Positions 1-11,685 of a stretch of 64,000 bases of DNA are shown one piece after another. Origin of the DNA: Zanthoxylum bungeanum (taxonomy: Eukaryota; Streptophyta; Magnoliopsida; Sapindales; Rutaceae); assembly GCA_019454045.1 (NCBI GenBank), contig SKCR01049629.1:1-64000 (forward strand), read 5' to 3'. The translations under genes were made by a program, and so were the position numbers. Every line of letters begins with the position of its first letter. Positions within the stretch are counted from its first letter, which is position 1. The notes under the pieces were generated by a model. The model did not search any database. It had not been told where the DNA came from and saw only the letters and a list, made by a program, of their open reading frames with translations.

Positions 1-2392
1 TGCAGAATATTTCATTGAAGGTCGCCTTTCTCTGTCAGACATTCTCTGTGGAACTGTTGGTGTAGCTTCTGGTACTGGTGGTTGATCATGATCATCATCT
101 CTAGGAGCCTCAACACATGTACCCTCCTGATTAGGAACCTCATCTTCAGCATGTACTGGCACCGGTGTATGAGGTTCTGGATTCACATCAATATTTCTGT
201 ATTGCTGGGGCATTGCATTTATCTCATTTCTGATATCTTCTATTGTCTGATCTTCAACGAAGATAATATCTCGGCTTCTGACAATCTTCTTCTCAACAGG
301 ATCATACAGTTTGTAGCCGAAATCGTCCAGACCATAGCCAATAAAGACACATTGTCGCGTCTTTACATCAAGTTTGGATCTCTCGTCTTTTGGTATGTGT
401 ACAAATACTTTGCACCCAAAGACATGTAAGTGATCATTTGACACTTCTTTTCCTGTCCAGACTTGATTAGGAACATTACCTTTTAGTGCGACTGCTGGGG
501 ACATGTTCAAAACATGTACGGTTGTGTTGAGTGCCTCCCCCCAAAATGTTTTCGGTAGCTTGGCTTGTGAGAGCAAGCTTCTGACCCTTTCGTATAAGGT
601 TCTGTTCATCCTCTCAGCTAGGCCATTCAGCTGAGATGTCTTGGGAGGTGTCGTTTGATGTCGGATTCCTTGCATCTTGCACTACTGATCAAACGGACCT
701 CTGTACTTTCCACCATTGTCTGTTCGGATGCATTTCAGTTTCTTGTCGGTTTCTCTCTCTACCAGGGCATGAAAATCCTTGAATACTCTCAACACTTGAT
801 CTTTTATCTTTAAGGTGTATACCCATATCTTCCTTGAATGATCATATATAAATGTCACAAAATAAAGTGACCCGCCAAGTGTTCTTGCATGCATCGGACC
901 ACATAAATATGAATGTATGAGATCAAGTACCTCCGATTTTCGTTTAGGCAGGGAGCTCTAGAAGGACACTCTGTTCTGCTTTCCAGCCATGCAGTGTTCA
1001 CACTTCTATAAGTGTGAGTTCTTCAACTCGGGAAGAACATTTTGTCGGCGCAGTACCTTCATCCCCGTTTGACTCATATGACCGAACTTTTTATGCCATA
1101 GCTCAACTGCCTCATTACTATTGACCATATTTATGCTACTATTGGAAAGTTTAGCGTGCATCAAATACAATGTTGAATCTTTCTTACCTCGAGCTATCAC
1201 CATTGATCATTTAGTGAGCTTCCAGGTGCTGTCACTAAAGGTGTTGCAGAAGCCTTCATCATCCAGTTTTCCTGTTGAGATCAGGTTTAACCGGATATCT
1301 GGGATGTGTTTGACTCCCTTCAACACTAGTCTTGTCTTGTTGTATGTTTCAAGGCAGATGTCTCTAATACCGACGGCTTTGGACTGGCCGTCATTCCCCA
1401 TCCTTACAGCACTGTAGTCCCATGTCGTGTAAGATGAAAAGAAGTCTCTGCGAGATATGGCGTGTATGGAGGAACCACTATCTATCACCCAACTAGTCTC
1501 GTGGCTGGCAAGATTCACAACATTTTCTTCATAGATAATGAAGAATTATTTGGAGGTATTGTCAGTGGTGGTAGTAGCAACTATTTCTTGGTTAGAGTCA
1601 TTATCCATTTTGTTGTCTCTAGACTGCTCGTTCTTCAATTTGTAGCAATCCATCTTCATATAACCTTTCCTTTTGCAGTGGTAGCATTCAATATCTATTG
1701 TTCTTGATTTACCTCGGTTCTTGTCTGATCTACCCGGGCCTCGGCTTTTACTCCTCCATTTTTTGTTGTTCTTCTCAGTCACTAAAGATTCTGAGGTTGA
1801 GGTTGATGTCGTCCCTTGCATTCTCGTCATCTTTTCTTCCTCGAAGATTATGATCTTTGCCATCTCCAGTGTGACTCTCACATCTGTGGCTGAATTTATC
1901 ACCGTAGATCTGAACATTTTCCAAGATTCTGGTAACGTATTTAGGAGTATTAAGCCATTTACCTCATCACTGAAGTCTATGCCAAATCCAGATAATTCTT
2001 TCATGGTTCCGAGAAAATCATTGATATTGTCCGTCACAGCTGTACCTTCGTCGTATTTCAACCCCATCATCTTCTTATTGTTGCCAGTCTTTACTCAAAA
2101 AAGCTCTTCCAGCTTTCTCCATAAGACAAAGACATGTGCATTTGTATCTTCACTAACATGGTTCACTATACTATCGTCGATCCACTAATGAATAGTATTG
2201 TATATTTTCTGGTGAAGATTGTTCCACCTTGCTTCAAACATTGCTTCTGGTTTCTCCTCTAGAAACACCGACCAATCATAGTCCTTCACATATAGAAGGT
2301 GTTTCATCATTCATCTCCATGTGAAATAATTGGTACTAGTCAACAAATTTATTTTTCCATTGCCCCCATCCATCATAAACATTCGAGGCAAA
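1..2392 (-). pseudogene. Ty1/copia gag-pol polyprotein, partial and decayed
   Basis: The minus strand reads in copia order from an ATG at 2392. Gag (1546-2392) ends in a zinc-knuckle-like CYHCKRKGYMKMDC (1644-1686) in which the usual His is Tyr. An aspartic protease follows with WVIDSGSS (1207-1518), then the pre-integrase zinc region with ELWHKKFGHMS (1006-1203), then the integrase core with TDNGGKYRG (about 700) and the catalytic-Glu region GLAERMN (about 610-640). The integrase C-terminal part continues to base 1; reverse transcriptase and RNase H would lie outside the window. The frame is broken: in-frame stops at 2311-2313, 2185-2187, 2095-2097, at the gag-protease junction near 1546, and a TAG at 682-684 inside the integrase core. 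The family is certain; loss of function is inferred from the stops. Confidence 0.93.
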
Positions 2393-3049
2393 ATTTCAAA
2401 AAACGGAGCTCGCCGTTGCGTCCGGAATGGTCGAAAATGGTGGAAATGACACTTCATTTGTCAAAATCCGACACCAGGACCAAATTATAAATTTCAGAAG
2501 TTACCGGGGTCAAAGTGTAATTTCCGAAAGTTTAGGGTCCAAAATACAATTTTGAGAAATTTCAGGGGCTAAAATATAATTTCAGAAAAGTATATGGACT
2601 TTTATGAAATTTATCAGAATTTTGCTGACGTGGCAGACACGTGCCAGACACGTGGCGATGACGTGTTGCTGATTGGATGACACGTGGACGCTGACTGGTC
2701 TGATGACGTGGCAGGCTGACTGAGCTACTGATTGTGCGTTACAGACTGACGTGGCGCTCACTGGACGCTAACTGGATGCTGGCGTGGGGCTGACTCAGCA
2801 TCTTCAAGTTTCAGCAACACGTGGGAGCGCGTGTCACGCGTGAAGCGCGTGGGAAACCCTCTGGTTGGCGCATGCTGCGCGTGAGCCGTCGTCTGACCTC
2901 CGATCGATCGCCAGAAAATACCACTGTGCTCGTCTATTCGTGAAAAAACTAATGGTATGCTCAAAACCGATTTTTGACAACTTTCGTCGGAATCGGTTTT
3001 CTGAGCCGAACCTCTGTTTTTGAGTTTCGGGATCCCTCCGTGCAACCTT
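2393..3049 (-). other. Copia 5' leader between PBS and gag
   Basis: This is the untranslated stretch between the primer-binding site and the gag start. It holds two repetitive zones: a degenerate array of roughly 30-bp units at about 2480-2610 (variants of TAATTTCAGAAA...GGGGTC) and a zone at about 2625-2790 crowded with ACGTGGC/GACGTG words. Short open frames here do not resemble known proteins. Confidence 0.6.
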
Positions 3050-3063
3050 AGCTCCTGATACCA
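3050..3063 (-). other. Copia primer-binding site (initiator tRNA-Met type)
   Basis: On the minus strand TGGTATCAGGAGCT follows the LTR end after two bases. It matches the common plant copia PBS TGGTATCAGAGC, complementary to the 3' end of initiator tRNA-Met, with a one-base difference after TGGTATCAG. Confidence 0.8.
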
Positions 3064-3065
3064 TT

Positions 3066-3439
3066 TGTTGTGATAAAAACTCACACAATATAGGAGAAAT
3101 GAGAGAAAACTCTTCTTTTATAACACAACTAAAAGAATTACAAAGCTTTTCTAAAACCTTACAAAAAACTCTCAACACTCTCTTACACTCTATTGCTCTG
3201 ATTTAGGGATGCTTAAACACATTGATTATGGCTCCTTTTATAGTTGCCAAAACGTGTGCTACAGTGGCACACGTTTTGGCAAACACGTTTTGCCAACCCA
3301 TGCTTGCTGGCTTCACTCGTTTTGCAGCTAGCATGAAGTTGCTGTCTCACAAGCTAGCTTCCTCATGCAAATGCATGCATGAAGAGCTGGACTCCAACAC
3401 CATATCATTCATACCCTGCTTAAGGAGGTGAGTGTGACA
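3066..3439 (-). repeat. 5' LTR of the copia element
   Basis: On the minus strand the segment begins TGTCACACTCACC and ends TTATCACAACA, giving TG...CA termini directly beside the PBS. The length is 374 bp, normal for copia. A TATA box lies at 3236-3242. The partner LTR is outside the window, so the TSD cannot be confirmed; the adjoining five bases are TATTG. Confidence 0.82.
3236..3242 (-). promoter_or_regulatory. TATA box of copia LTR
   Basis: The minus strand reads CTATAAAAGG about 200 bp into the LTR, a canonical LTR promoter TATA element that would mark the U3/R boundary. Confidence 0.6.
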
Positions 3440-3777
3440 TATTGGGCCCGTTGTTGAGTGAGGAACAGCAATGCCGAGCGCAGTGGAACCCGCCCGAAAT
3501 CAAATCCCGAGCAATTAAATTTTTTTATTCTCGGCAGTAGCAAAAAAGGTGTTTAAAAATTTTTAATTACAAATTTACATTTTCCAATGCACTAAAAACA
3601 TTACCAATTTTTTATTTATGCATTAAAATAATTACCATAAGCTCAATTAAAAAATTCTACACACTTTAAACAATTTATCAACTCTTGACAAATAATCCAA
3701 GCATACAAAATCACTATATCAACTATATAATAATTTTTCCATACACTTTTATGCTTCAATTCCTCACATACATGCTT

Positions 3778-4428
3778 TGTAGACGCTGATTTTCGCCCCA
3801 CATCTACAATCGAGATTTCGCAAGAAGGGCACTGGCGATCCTGCAAAACAAAGAAAGTAGGGTGAACGGAGAGGGTCTACCCACCGGTGTGGTGGATGCC
3901 GTAGGCACTCCGATGCCCAAGTCAGTGATGAAAATGAGGTGTGCTTAGACCGTAGAAGGCGGAACAAGGTCAGATGTTACCTTGATCCCTGTGGGCTGCC
4001 GTGAGGGCGGTAGGTCGGTGGTGCTGAGGGCTAGAGAGGGTAATTTTAGGCTGAGGACATGAGTGCTCGAAGTTTTTCCCCCCCAAAAAAGGTCCTCTTC
4101 TCTGGAGCCTCGTCTCCCTTTTATACATCTTCCCAGTAACGTGCGTCTTTACTCATTTCTTAATTACTCGTCCGTTACTTGGAGTTTAAATGCCTCAATT
4201 TGCCCGTTGTAGGTCGGTTCGGGCGAGTCATTAAATGTTGTTTTAAAGCTCGAGCGTTACGTGGGTTGGCCGTTTGTGTGGCCATTCAGTTATGGGCGTC
4301 GGTGTTCCTTGGGCCTGGGCTTACATTGTGTCTTTGGGGTTCAATCAGGAGGCTTCAGGGGTGCGTACAACATTGGGCCCCTGAAGCAGAATAACGAAAC
4401 TACCCCTGGACCAAATTTGGCCCATATA
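3778..4428 (-). repeat. 3' LTR of the Tat element
   Basis: This 651-bp copy aligns along its whole length with 27155-27804. It begins TGTAGACGCTG on the plus strand and ends CCCATATA where the partner has CCCATACA, so one terminal base has mutated. Scattered substitutions separate the copies. Confidence 0.92.
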
Positions 4429-4446
4429 GTTTGCCCCTACTCTCTA
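4429..4446 (-). other. Probable polypurine tract of the Tat element
   Basis: The minus strand reads AGAGAGTAGGGGCAAAC immediately before the 3' LTR, a purine-rich tract in the position of the plus-strand primer. Confidence 0.55.
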
Positions 4447-4579
4447 AGTCAATGAGTCATTGGCTTGGAGAGTACCTGACGCGTATGTCGCCTGGGACAA
4501 GGTCACAGCATGCAGGTGTACTGGGGCGTTATCGTTGTGCTCATTGATTGCACTGAATGGACATTATTATCTTGACAGT

Positions 4580-5215
4580 ATGAGAACCACTTGGGAGGTC
4601 TTCTGTCAACCGGACTAAACGGTGGTCGGGGATACTGGACATGATTCTTCTAGAGCTGTTGGGGACATACCCAACCAATCGGACCAGACGAAGGTCGAGA
4701 AATTAGTCATACGACATCTGCATTCCACGCTACATGTTGACTCAGTATGAAGGATGTCCCTTGTCGACTGAACTTGATGAGTCCATGAGGATATATACTC
4801 GTTCGGTATCAAAGAGGGACTGAAACGAGGCTACGTGTCGACTGGACCGGATGAAGGTCAATGATCCATATTTGGCTCCTTTACGAGCCAATTGGGAGGC
4901 GGTCCCGTCGACCAGCCTTGGTGAGGCCGGGAAGTCATTCACTCGCTTGGCATAAAATGGGAACCAATATGAGGCTACACGTCGACTAGACCAGATGAAG
5001 GTCAATGATCCATACTCGGCTCCTTTACGAGCCAATTTGGGAGGCGGTCCCGTCGACCAGCCTTGGCGAGGCCGGGAAGTCGTTCACTCGCTTGGTATAA
5101 AATGGGAACCAATACAAGGCTACATGTCGACTGGACCAGAGGAAGGTCAATGATCTAAACTCGGCCCCTTTTTGAGCCAATTAGGAGGCGGTCCCGTCGG
5201 CTGGACCTAAGTGAA
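4580..5215. repeat. Tandem repeats, about 144 bp, in the Tat 3' region
   Basis: The word GGCTAC(A/G)(C/T)GTCGACT recurs at about 4830, 4974 and 5119, i.e. every 144-145 bp. The units share GAAGGTCAATGATC, ACGAGCCAATTTGGGAGG, CCGTCGACCAGCC and ATAAAATGGGAACCAATA. Further degenerate units run back to about 4580. Variable tandem repeats in this position are known for Tat-lineage elements. Confidence 0.8.
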
Positions 5216-5401
5216 AAACTCGTATGTTCCTGGTCAGGGCCCTTCCTGAACAGTTGTTTTGAATGGGCCTAGTAAGCCCAGTCGATCATGCTTCTATTAG
5301 GGTTAATTTCCCGTTTTCCTCTATTTCCCCACCTACCATTAATGTGGCGATATCTTCGAGGGTCTTTTGGCGGGAAATCGAGGGATCACTGTGTGCAAGG
5401 G

Positions 5402-5408
5402 TATAAAA
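5402..5408 (+). promoter_or_regulatory. TATA box for the antisense gene of the Tat element
   Basis: TATAAAA lies about 280 bp before the first ATG of the plus-strand gene. It is followed by a pyrimidine-rich leader and a probable leader intron (donor at 5491, acceptor ending at 5675). It points against the sense of the element, so the gene probably has its own promoter. Confidence 0.55.
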
Positions 5409-5687
5409 TGTCGTGAGCGGCCTCATTCATTTCATTCAAATCATTTCTCTCACGGGTCGCAAGTTTGAAGGGCTCTCCTCCGATTTTAAGGTATTCTTCT
5501 CTCACTTCTTCAAGTTCTTTGAATCTTCAAGATGTTCTTAAAGATATTCAAGCTGTTCTTCACTGGATTAAGATTTCAATACGAATTAGCCCTAGCAGAA
5601 ATTTAGATTGTGTTTGTGTGTAGCCTAGGTTTGATCTTCTGCCATGCTGGTTTTATGTTGATTCGTTGTTTGTAGATTGAAACAAAA

Positions 5688-7898
5688 ATGTCGTCTGAAG
5701 CTTTCTCAAGTACAGATGATTCATCCATAGAAATGTACGAAGGCTCGCCTTTGTAAATGGTTCCCCATTTTGATGGATCTGGAGAAGGAACTTCGAAAGA
5801 ATGGGGAGATGAAGAACTGACTGTCGCGTCGGTAGAAATTCCTCGCAGTATGCCCAAAGATATGCCGCCTCTATGTATTGTTCCCTCCGAGTCGGGTGTA
5901 CCCAGCACGAGCGAACCAATAAATCTCCTGACCAAAAATCCCCAGAGTCGAGTTACCAAGCAATTCATGAGGGGAATTAAAATAAAGTACAGGTTTCCCG
6001 AGTCGGTTCGAGTTAGGTTGCCTTTGTCGCACGAACGAATCGACTACAGGATTCCCGGTTGGATCAGATTATATGAGCGTCCTTTCACTGACGGGTTTAG
6101 ATTCCCAATTCCGAGACTCGTGTGGGAAGTGCTAGATCACTATAGAATAGCCCCTTCACAACTTATGCCAAACACATGAAGGGTATGTATGTCGGTTGAA
6201 GTCTTATCTTACGAGTTAGGGATTAGATTTGGGGTGAGGGATTTGCTCTACACTTATTATATGAAAGAGCATGTGGTTGAGAAGCGAAGATAACACTTGT
6301 TTCTTCGACAAAAAATGGAACACCTAATTTCCAGATTGACTTCTAATGATAGAGGGGGTGGCAGAAAACATACTTTTTTGTTAAAGGAGAGGGAGTGTTT
6401 GGGTCGACTGGGGCTGGTAGAATTCCCGAGTACTGGGAGATAACGAGTGAGTGTAGATCACATTGTTTCCTCGAATACTGACTTGACACATCTCTAATGT
6501 TCTCATGTTGTTCGTTTCGCAGGTTCCAACTACAACCGCAGCCTTGACGTGACACCAGGGGTCGTAGCGAACACAAACTATATTCTAAGTCTTACTCCGT
6601 CAGAAAGGAATTGGAGGGTCGTGTTGGCTGAGAAGAGGTTAAGGCTGACACCATTGTGGAAGGAAGTTTACGACCTGAAGGTATCCCATTGCCCCTGACC
6701 AAAAATATTCTGACAGTCATACTCATTATCTGGGTGAATCGGGTCGTTCACGGAGGGAGTTTGTTTTTACGGATTCTAACCCCGGAGGAAATTTTGTGCG
6801 CAGTTGAAAGGATGAGTCAATTCAAACTCCCATCGGTTGAAGAGATGCTGGAGCGAAGGAAGAAGAAGAAAACTGGAGGGAAGGAAATTGATCATGTCCC
6901 CGAGTCCCAGCCTTCAAGAAAAGAAAGTCAGGCTATAATGGCTTCTGAAACGGCTCTCAAGGCGTCGACTGGGTCTGATCAATCTTCAAAGAAGAGGAAG
7001 CAACTGCCTGACATCGAAGAAGACCTGGAGAACGTTGTAATCAAAATCCCTAGGAGCACAACCATCATGTCGGATCCCTCCAGTCTATCACAGTTTGCCG
7101 ACGGGCTGCTCCTGGAAGAAGATGAAAGTCGGATGCTAACTCTGGGGCCGTTGGAGTCTGCGAAGAGGGCTGTAGCAAGAAACTACGAGGTATGGATTTT
7201 TCTTAAATTCAAGGACTTTATAATGGAATTGTCCCTTAACTTGGCTTATTGGTGTGTATCAGACTCTGGAATACGCTATCTTTCAACAAAGATACGTCGA
7301 AGCAAGCCTGAGGAAAGCCAGAAATCTAGAGAAATCGAACGCGGCCCTTAGAAAAGATTTAGCTGAAGCCAAGGCCACTTCCGAGGAGTCCAAGAGAATG
7401 ATGCTCGAAGCCGAAAGTGAAGCTGCGGCCTCGAAAGCGAAGTTGAAAGCGACATCCTCCGAGTTAGAGGTGGTGAAGGGAAGTGTCGCGGAGCTGGAAA
7501 TTCAGAAAATTGAGCTGCTAGACCGTCTGGAGGGAGTGGCGATGGAGGCCATAATAAAAGATAAGAGCCAGCTTATGAAGGAATACTTGTCGGGGGAGCA
7601 CAGCTCGTGGAACCCCAAGAAATGGATAATGTTGGGGGAAAGATTAGAAGCTGGTCTCTCATTGTCGGTAGAGGAAACCGAGGTCGAAGGGAGTCAGGAA
7701 GTAAGCTCCAAGGAAGCAACCGAAAGAGCGACTGAAGGGTTGATTGCCGAGAGAGCTGGGGAGGTCGAGATGGTTGATATCGAAGAAGGAGAAACTGAAA
7801 CTCCAATGGTGGAATCGAGATTGGAGCCAGCGACGGAGATAGGCCACCCTGCAATTCCAGTCGACTCAGTCGGGCCTGTTGAAAGGCCAGAAGATTGA
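5688..7898 (+). pseudogene. Antisense ORF of the Tat element (gypsy-type transposon domain plus coiled coil)
   Basis: This gene lies opposite to gag-pol, between integrase and the 3' LTR. The first part (5688-6446) has ERPFTDGFRFPIPRLV...LDHYRIAPSQLMPNT, which matches my recollection of the plant 'putative gypsy type transposon' domain (Pfam PF04195). The last part (7263-7898) is Lys/Glu/Ala-rich and heptad-like, a probable coiled coil, ending at TGA 7896-7898. Probable introns are 6447-6522 and 7190-7262 (GT...AG). In-frame stops at 5754-5756, 6177-6179 and 6291-6293, plus a frame change near 6440 and another near 6690, show decay. Antisense ORFs of this kind are known in Tat elements (Grande, Retand); their role is unknown. 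Confidence 0.75.
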
Positions 7899-8199
7899 TT
7901 TAATGTAAACCCCCCCCATCTGTAACGCATTTTGCTCGGAATGTTGTCGTACTCAAAACTTTGTATAAACTAATATTTTGATTTGTGGACATAACTTTCA
8001 GTTGTCGTTTGGACATTAGTTTTATATAAGTCTGTCGCCTGGAGTCACATTCGTTTACTGCTTCTATTGACTGACTTAAGGAAAAGAAACCATGTTATTA
8101 ATATCAAAATTGCACAAGTAAAAATTGAAACGAAACATGAATCAAACAATCAGCGAGTTGATCGCTTTATTTCTATAGGGCGACAATGATGTCTTGAGA

Positions 8200-9225
8200 T
8201 CAACGATAAAACTTCTTGAGATGGAGGGCATTCCAGCTGTTCGGGACTCGACTTCCATCCTCATTTTCCAATCTGTAAGCTCTGTGACCCACTACTTTCT
8301 TGATAATGTATGGGCCTTCCCAAGTAGGTCCTAGCTTTCCATCATTAGCTTCCTTTGTATTCTGGAAGACTCGTCGAATGACCCAATCGCCTTCCTTGAA
8401 GGTCTTGTATCTCACGTTCTTGTTGAAGTATTTGCACATCTTCTGTCGGCAGGCTGCAAGTTTCACAATTACATTTTCCCTTAATTCTTCAATGGTGTTT
8501 AGTGCCTCGGCCATAAGATGCTGGTTCGTCTCTTCACCGACCCACTGGTATCGAGGTGATGGTACCCCAACGTCAGTTGGAATGACGGCTTCAGTGCCGA
8601 AGGTCAAGGAAAAATGTGTTTCTCCAGTCGACGACCTGACTGTCATACGATACGCCCACAACACACCCGGGATCTGCCCACGCTCCTTTCGCTTTCTCCA
8701 CCATTTTCTTCAATGTGTTCATCAGCGTCTTATTAGAAGACTCAGCTTGCATGTTCGCTTGTGGATAGCGTGGAGTGGAAAAACTGAGTTTGATCCCCCA
8801 TGTCTTGCAAAAATCCTGAAAACGATGATTGATGAATTGTGACCCATTATCCGTGACAATTTCTCTCGGTACGCCGAAACGACAAATAATGTTCTTACAG
8901 ACGAATCCTTGCACCTCTCGATCTCTTATCCGGGCGAAAGCCTATGCTTCTATCCATTTGGAGTAGTAATCAGTTAAGACGAGCATGTACACTCGTTGCC
9001 CAGGGGCGGCTGGTAGCTTCCCAACAATATCCATTCCCCACTTCATGAATGGCCAGGGAGCCAGGGTAGGGTTGAGTCTTTCAGGAGGCAATCGAGAGGC
9101 CGGCGCAAACCTCTGGCATTTTTCACAATTTTTGGCATAGGAAGCCGCGTCGGCTCGCATAGTCGGCCAATAATACCCAGATGTGTGGGCTCGACATGCA
9201 AGAATTCTACCGCCCGAGTGATTCC
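8200..9225 (-). pseudogene. Tat integrase, core and C-terminal part
   Basis: This continues the integrase from 22752. From 9225 down it reads the end of the zinc-binding region (NCEKCQRF, 9115 area), catalytic Asp in KWGMDIVG, Asp in TDNGSQF, and Glu in QAESSNKT, giving a complete D,D,E set. The chromatin-side C-terminal region follows (FKEGDWVIRRVF, LGPTWEGPYII, HLKKFYR) to a stop at 8200. A TAG at about 8942 and a frame change near 8660 break the frame. The N-terminal zinc-finger half lies 13.5 kb away, beyond the gag-only element. Confidence 0.9.
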
Positions 9226-9887
9226 TGTAGGAGGCACTGCATTTTTACACATAAGTCCCTATGATGAGTCTCATTTTGGAGACACTACCTTTTAAGTCAC
9301 GGAGGTCACGGGAAACGGACATCGAAGGGGAAATTCAGAATAAACAAGGTTCACTGTGTTTCGTTCGTGCTACGTTCGTGTTTACGTTCGAACGTCAAAC
9401 GGATTGCGGGCGTTCGTGCCGCGTTCGAGGAAGCGTTCGAACGGTGTCGGTAATTCTGATTTTGCTGCTAGCCTCACATCCAGCCCAATTAGCCCCCCAA
9501 GCCATAAAACACATCTCAATTTAAATAAATAAATATTAATTAAAACATTAACTAATAAGATAATAATTAAATTAATTAAATAATTAAATAAAACATATAC
9601 CAAACATAAAATAAACAATTACCAACTTAAACTAAAATCATGCCTAAATTAAACAAATCACATAAAATCAAAATATAATCATACCAAGTTAAAATCAATC
9701 AACCAATATATTATTCCTAACTTAAAATATTGTATTCCTAAAACCAAGCCAATCAAATATTCAACCTTCCCTATCTAGCCAAGATTTGTCCCCCCCCCCT
9801 CAATCTTTGACTTCCCTTAACCAAACCAATTCAAATCCCTCTTTAATTAGCCAAATCACTTTCCTTGTCAAGCCCAACCCTTTTGCC

Positions 9888-9895
9888 TATAAAAA
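9888..9895 (+). promoter_or_regulatory. TATA box of the gag-only element 5' LTR
   Basis: GCCTATAAAAAGAACC is conserved in the other LTR at about 16399 (GCCTATAAAAGAACC). It is the best candidate for the LTR promoter. Confidence 0.6.
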
Positions 9896-10802
9896 GAACC
9901 TTTCACCAACCTTCTCAACCCTGGTCCCTAGTCCCTAGCTCATACACAACACACAAGAAATTACAGGAAGAAGACACCCAAAAACAGTAAGAAAAAGATA
10001 AAGAGGAAACGGCACCGAAAGCACAAGGAAACAATAGCAAAAGACGGAGAACGACGACTCAAAACAGTAAGACAACGAACGAGAACAGTGAACCAGTGAA
10101 CCGGGAGAGTTGCGGAGCATCCACCTTTCCAACGATCGTGTACCGTACATCCGAGAGGTGATTTAAAAGGTAGACCTGAGGGTACCTTTTCATTAGTTTA
10201 TATTCGTTTTTATTATTATTATTATTGAATTCTATTCGCATGAGAGTCGTTTATGAATGCATGTTGTGGCTTGAATGAAATGGAAGAGTGTCGTCTCTTG
10301 TGGTATATAGGATGGAAACCCAGACGTAAATTCCGTAGCCGAATCCGAATGGACGGTAGTGCGGTCTGTACTTGGGATACAACTCCACGTACCACTTGAG
10401 TAAACGGCACCTTCTCTTGTTTTGTGTTGCTTTTATTTATTTATTTTTCGTCACTTAAATTGTGCATGTTGCTTATTTATGCATGACTCAATCGAGCGCA
10501 TGGGCTTAGTAAGTGTAATGAAAGATCCCCTATGGGGAGGGGTTAAAGCCCTTTACCACGATGCTTTGCCGCGTCGGTTGATGTGTGTTCGGTTGGATGC
10601 AAGACACGTTCAATCGGACATACTTAGAATAATATGATTGTCTTTATGTTTGTATGCATGATGTGATGTGATGCGCAAGGGCTTAGTATGTTGGTCTAAA
10701 GGTCCTCTCTTTGAGAGATCAAGAGCCCCAAAAGGCCACATTTATGGCAGTACTTCGCCGCGCCCCTTTATTTTGTTGTTTATGTATTGCGTCCCATTTC
10801 AT

Positions 10803-11095
10803 GCATCAGGTCTGTTACCGTTCGAACGCGTTTACGAACGCAACTCGAACGCGCATGTATTTTTACCTTATCATGCATCAGGTCTCATTTCCGTTCGAAC
10901 GCGTTCACGAACGCCATACGAACGTGAACATTCTGTTTCATTTCCGTTCGAACGCGTTATCAAACGCCATACGAACGCGAGCATTCTGTTTCATTTTTGT
11001 TCGAACGTGTTATCAAACGCCATACGAACGCGAACCCTCTGTTTACCGTTCGAACGCGTTTACGAACGCTACACGAACGCGCACACACTGAACTG
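10803..11095. repeat. TTCGAA-palindrome tandem field in the 5' LTR
   Basis: About five units share CCGTTCGAACGCGTT, then (T)ACGAACG or ATCAAACG, then CATACGAACGCGA. The two central units are spaced 53 bp apart. The same array is repeated at 19238-19530 in the 3' LTR. Isolated GTTCGAACG words also occur near the start of each LTR. Confidence 0.8.
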
Positions 11096-11667
11096 AGTCT
11101 GTCTTATCATATTCATGCATAATTGCCTCTTGGTTGATCTTTCTTGTGTTATATAGGCAACCGTATTATTTGTATTCCTGCATTTATCCATTCTATGTGT
11201 TCTTGGGATTGTATTCAAGCATGATTAGGCTGTTAGCATGTTATTTGGTTAATAGGTTCCTGAGATAGTACTCAAGCATGATTATGTTTTTCTTAGTTTT
11301 CCATATCATAGGATTGAAATATGTTCATGAGATTGCCATGTGATGTTGCATGTTGTGATGAACTTGTTGATGTATGCATATGAATTTAGAAGCATGATAT
11401 TTTTGGAAATAAATGTTATTTAAGCCTGGGTAAATTATTACATAAATCCTTTTATTACAAGTGACATAAGTAAGGGACCATTCCGAACCCAACGGTTTGA
11501 GGTCTTCCCTTGCGAGGGGTGAGTGCGGCCTTAAATCTCATTTTCCCGGTTCACACCGGGTGGCGACTCCATTACTCTCGGTTTAGTCCTCCGTGGCTAC
11601 TCCGTACTCCCAACTAGGCCGCGAGCCTAGGACAGCATGCGTCGCCCAGGTTCTGTTGTCCACAGTC

Positions 11668-11685
11668 TGGCGACTCTACTGGGGA
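11668..11685 (+). other. Primer-binding site of the gag-only element
   Basis: TGGCGACTCTACTGGGGA begins three bases after the LTR end. This form is familiar from Ogre/Tat-type elements, where I recall a tRNA-Arg primer; the tRNA identity was not checked. Confidence 0.7.

Larger units (their letters stand above)
9226..11664 (+). repeat. 5' LTR of the gag-only element
   Basis: It runs TGTAGGAGGCACTGC...TTGTCCACA, 2439 bp. It has TATAAAAA at 9888-9895, and carries a 53-bp-period field of CGTTCGAACG palindromes at 10803-11095. The partner copy begins at 15746 and is split by two insertions. Confidence 0.9.

Noticed and set aside
82..429. 115-codon plus-strand frame
   Set aside because: It is antisense to the copia integrase C-terminal region, which reads clearly on the minus strand.
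10668..11096. Overlapping 126-142-codon frames in the LTR (also 19204-19532)
   Set aside because: They are products of the TTCGAA tandem field, duplicated in both LTRs, and hydrophobic/Arg-rich without a known domain.
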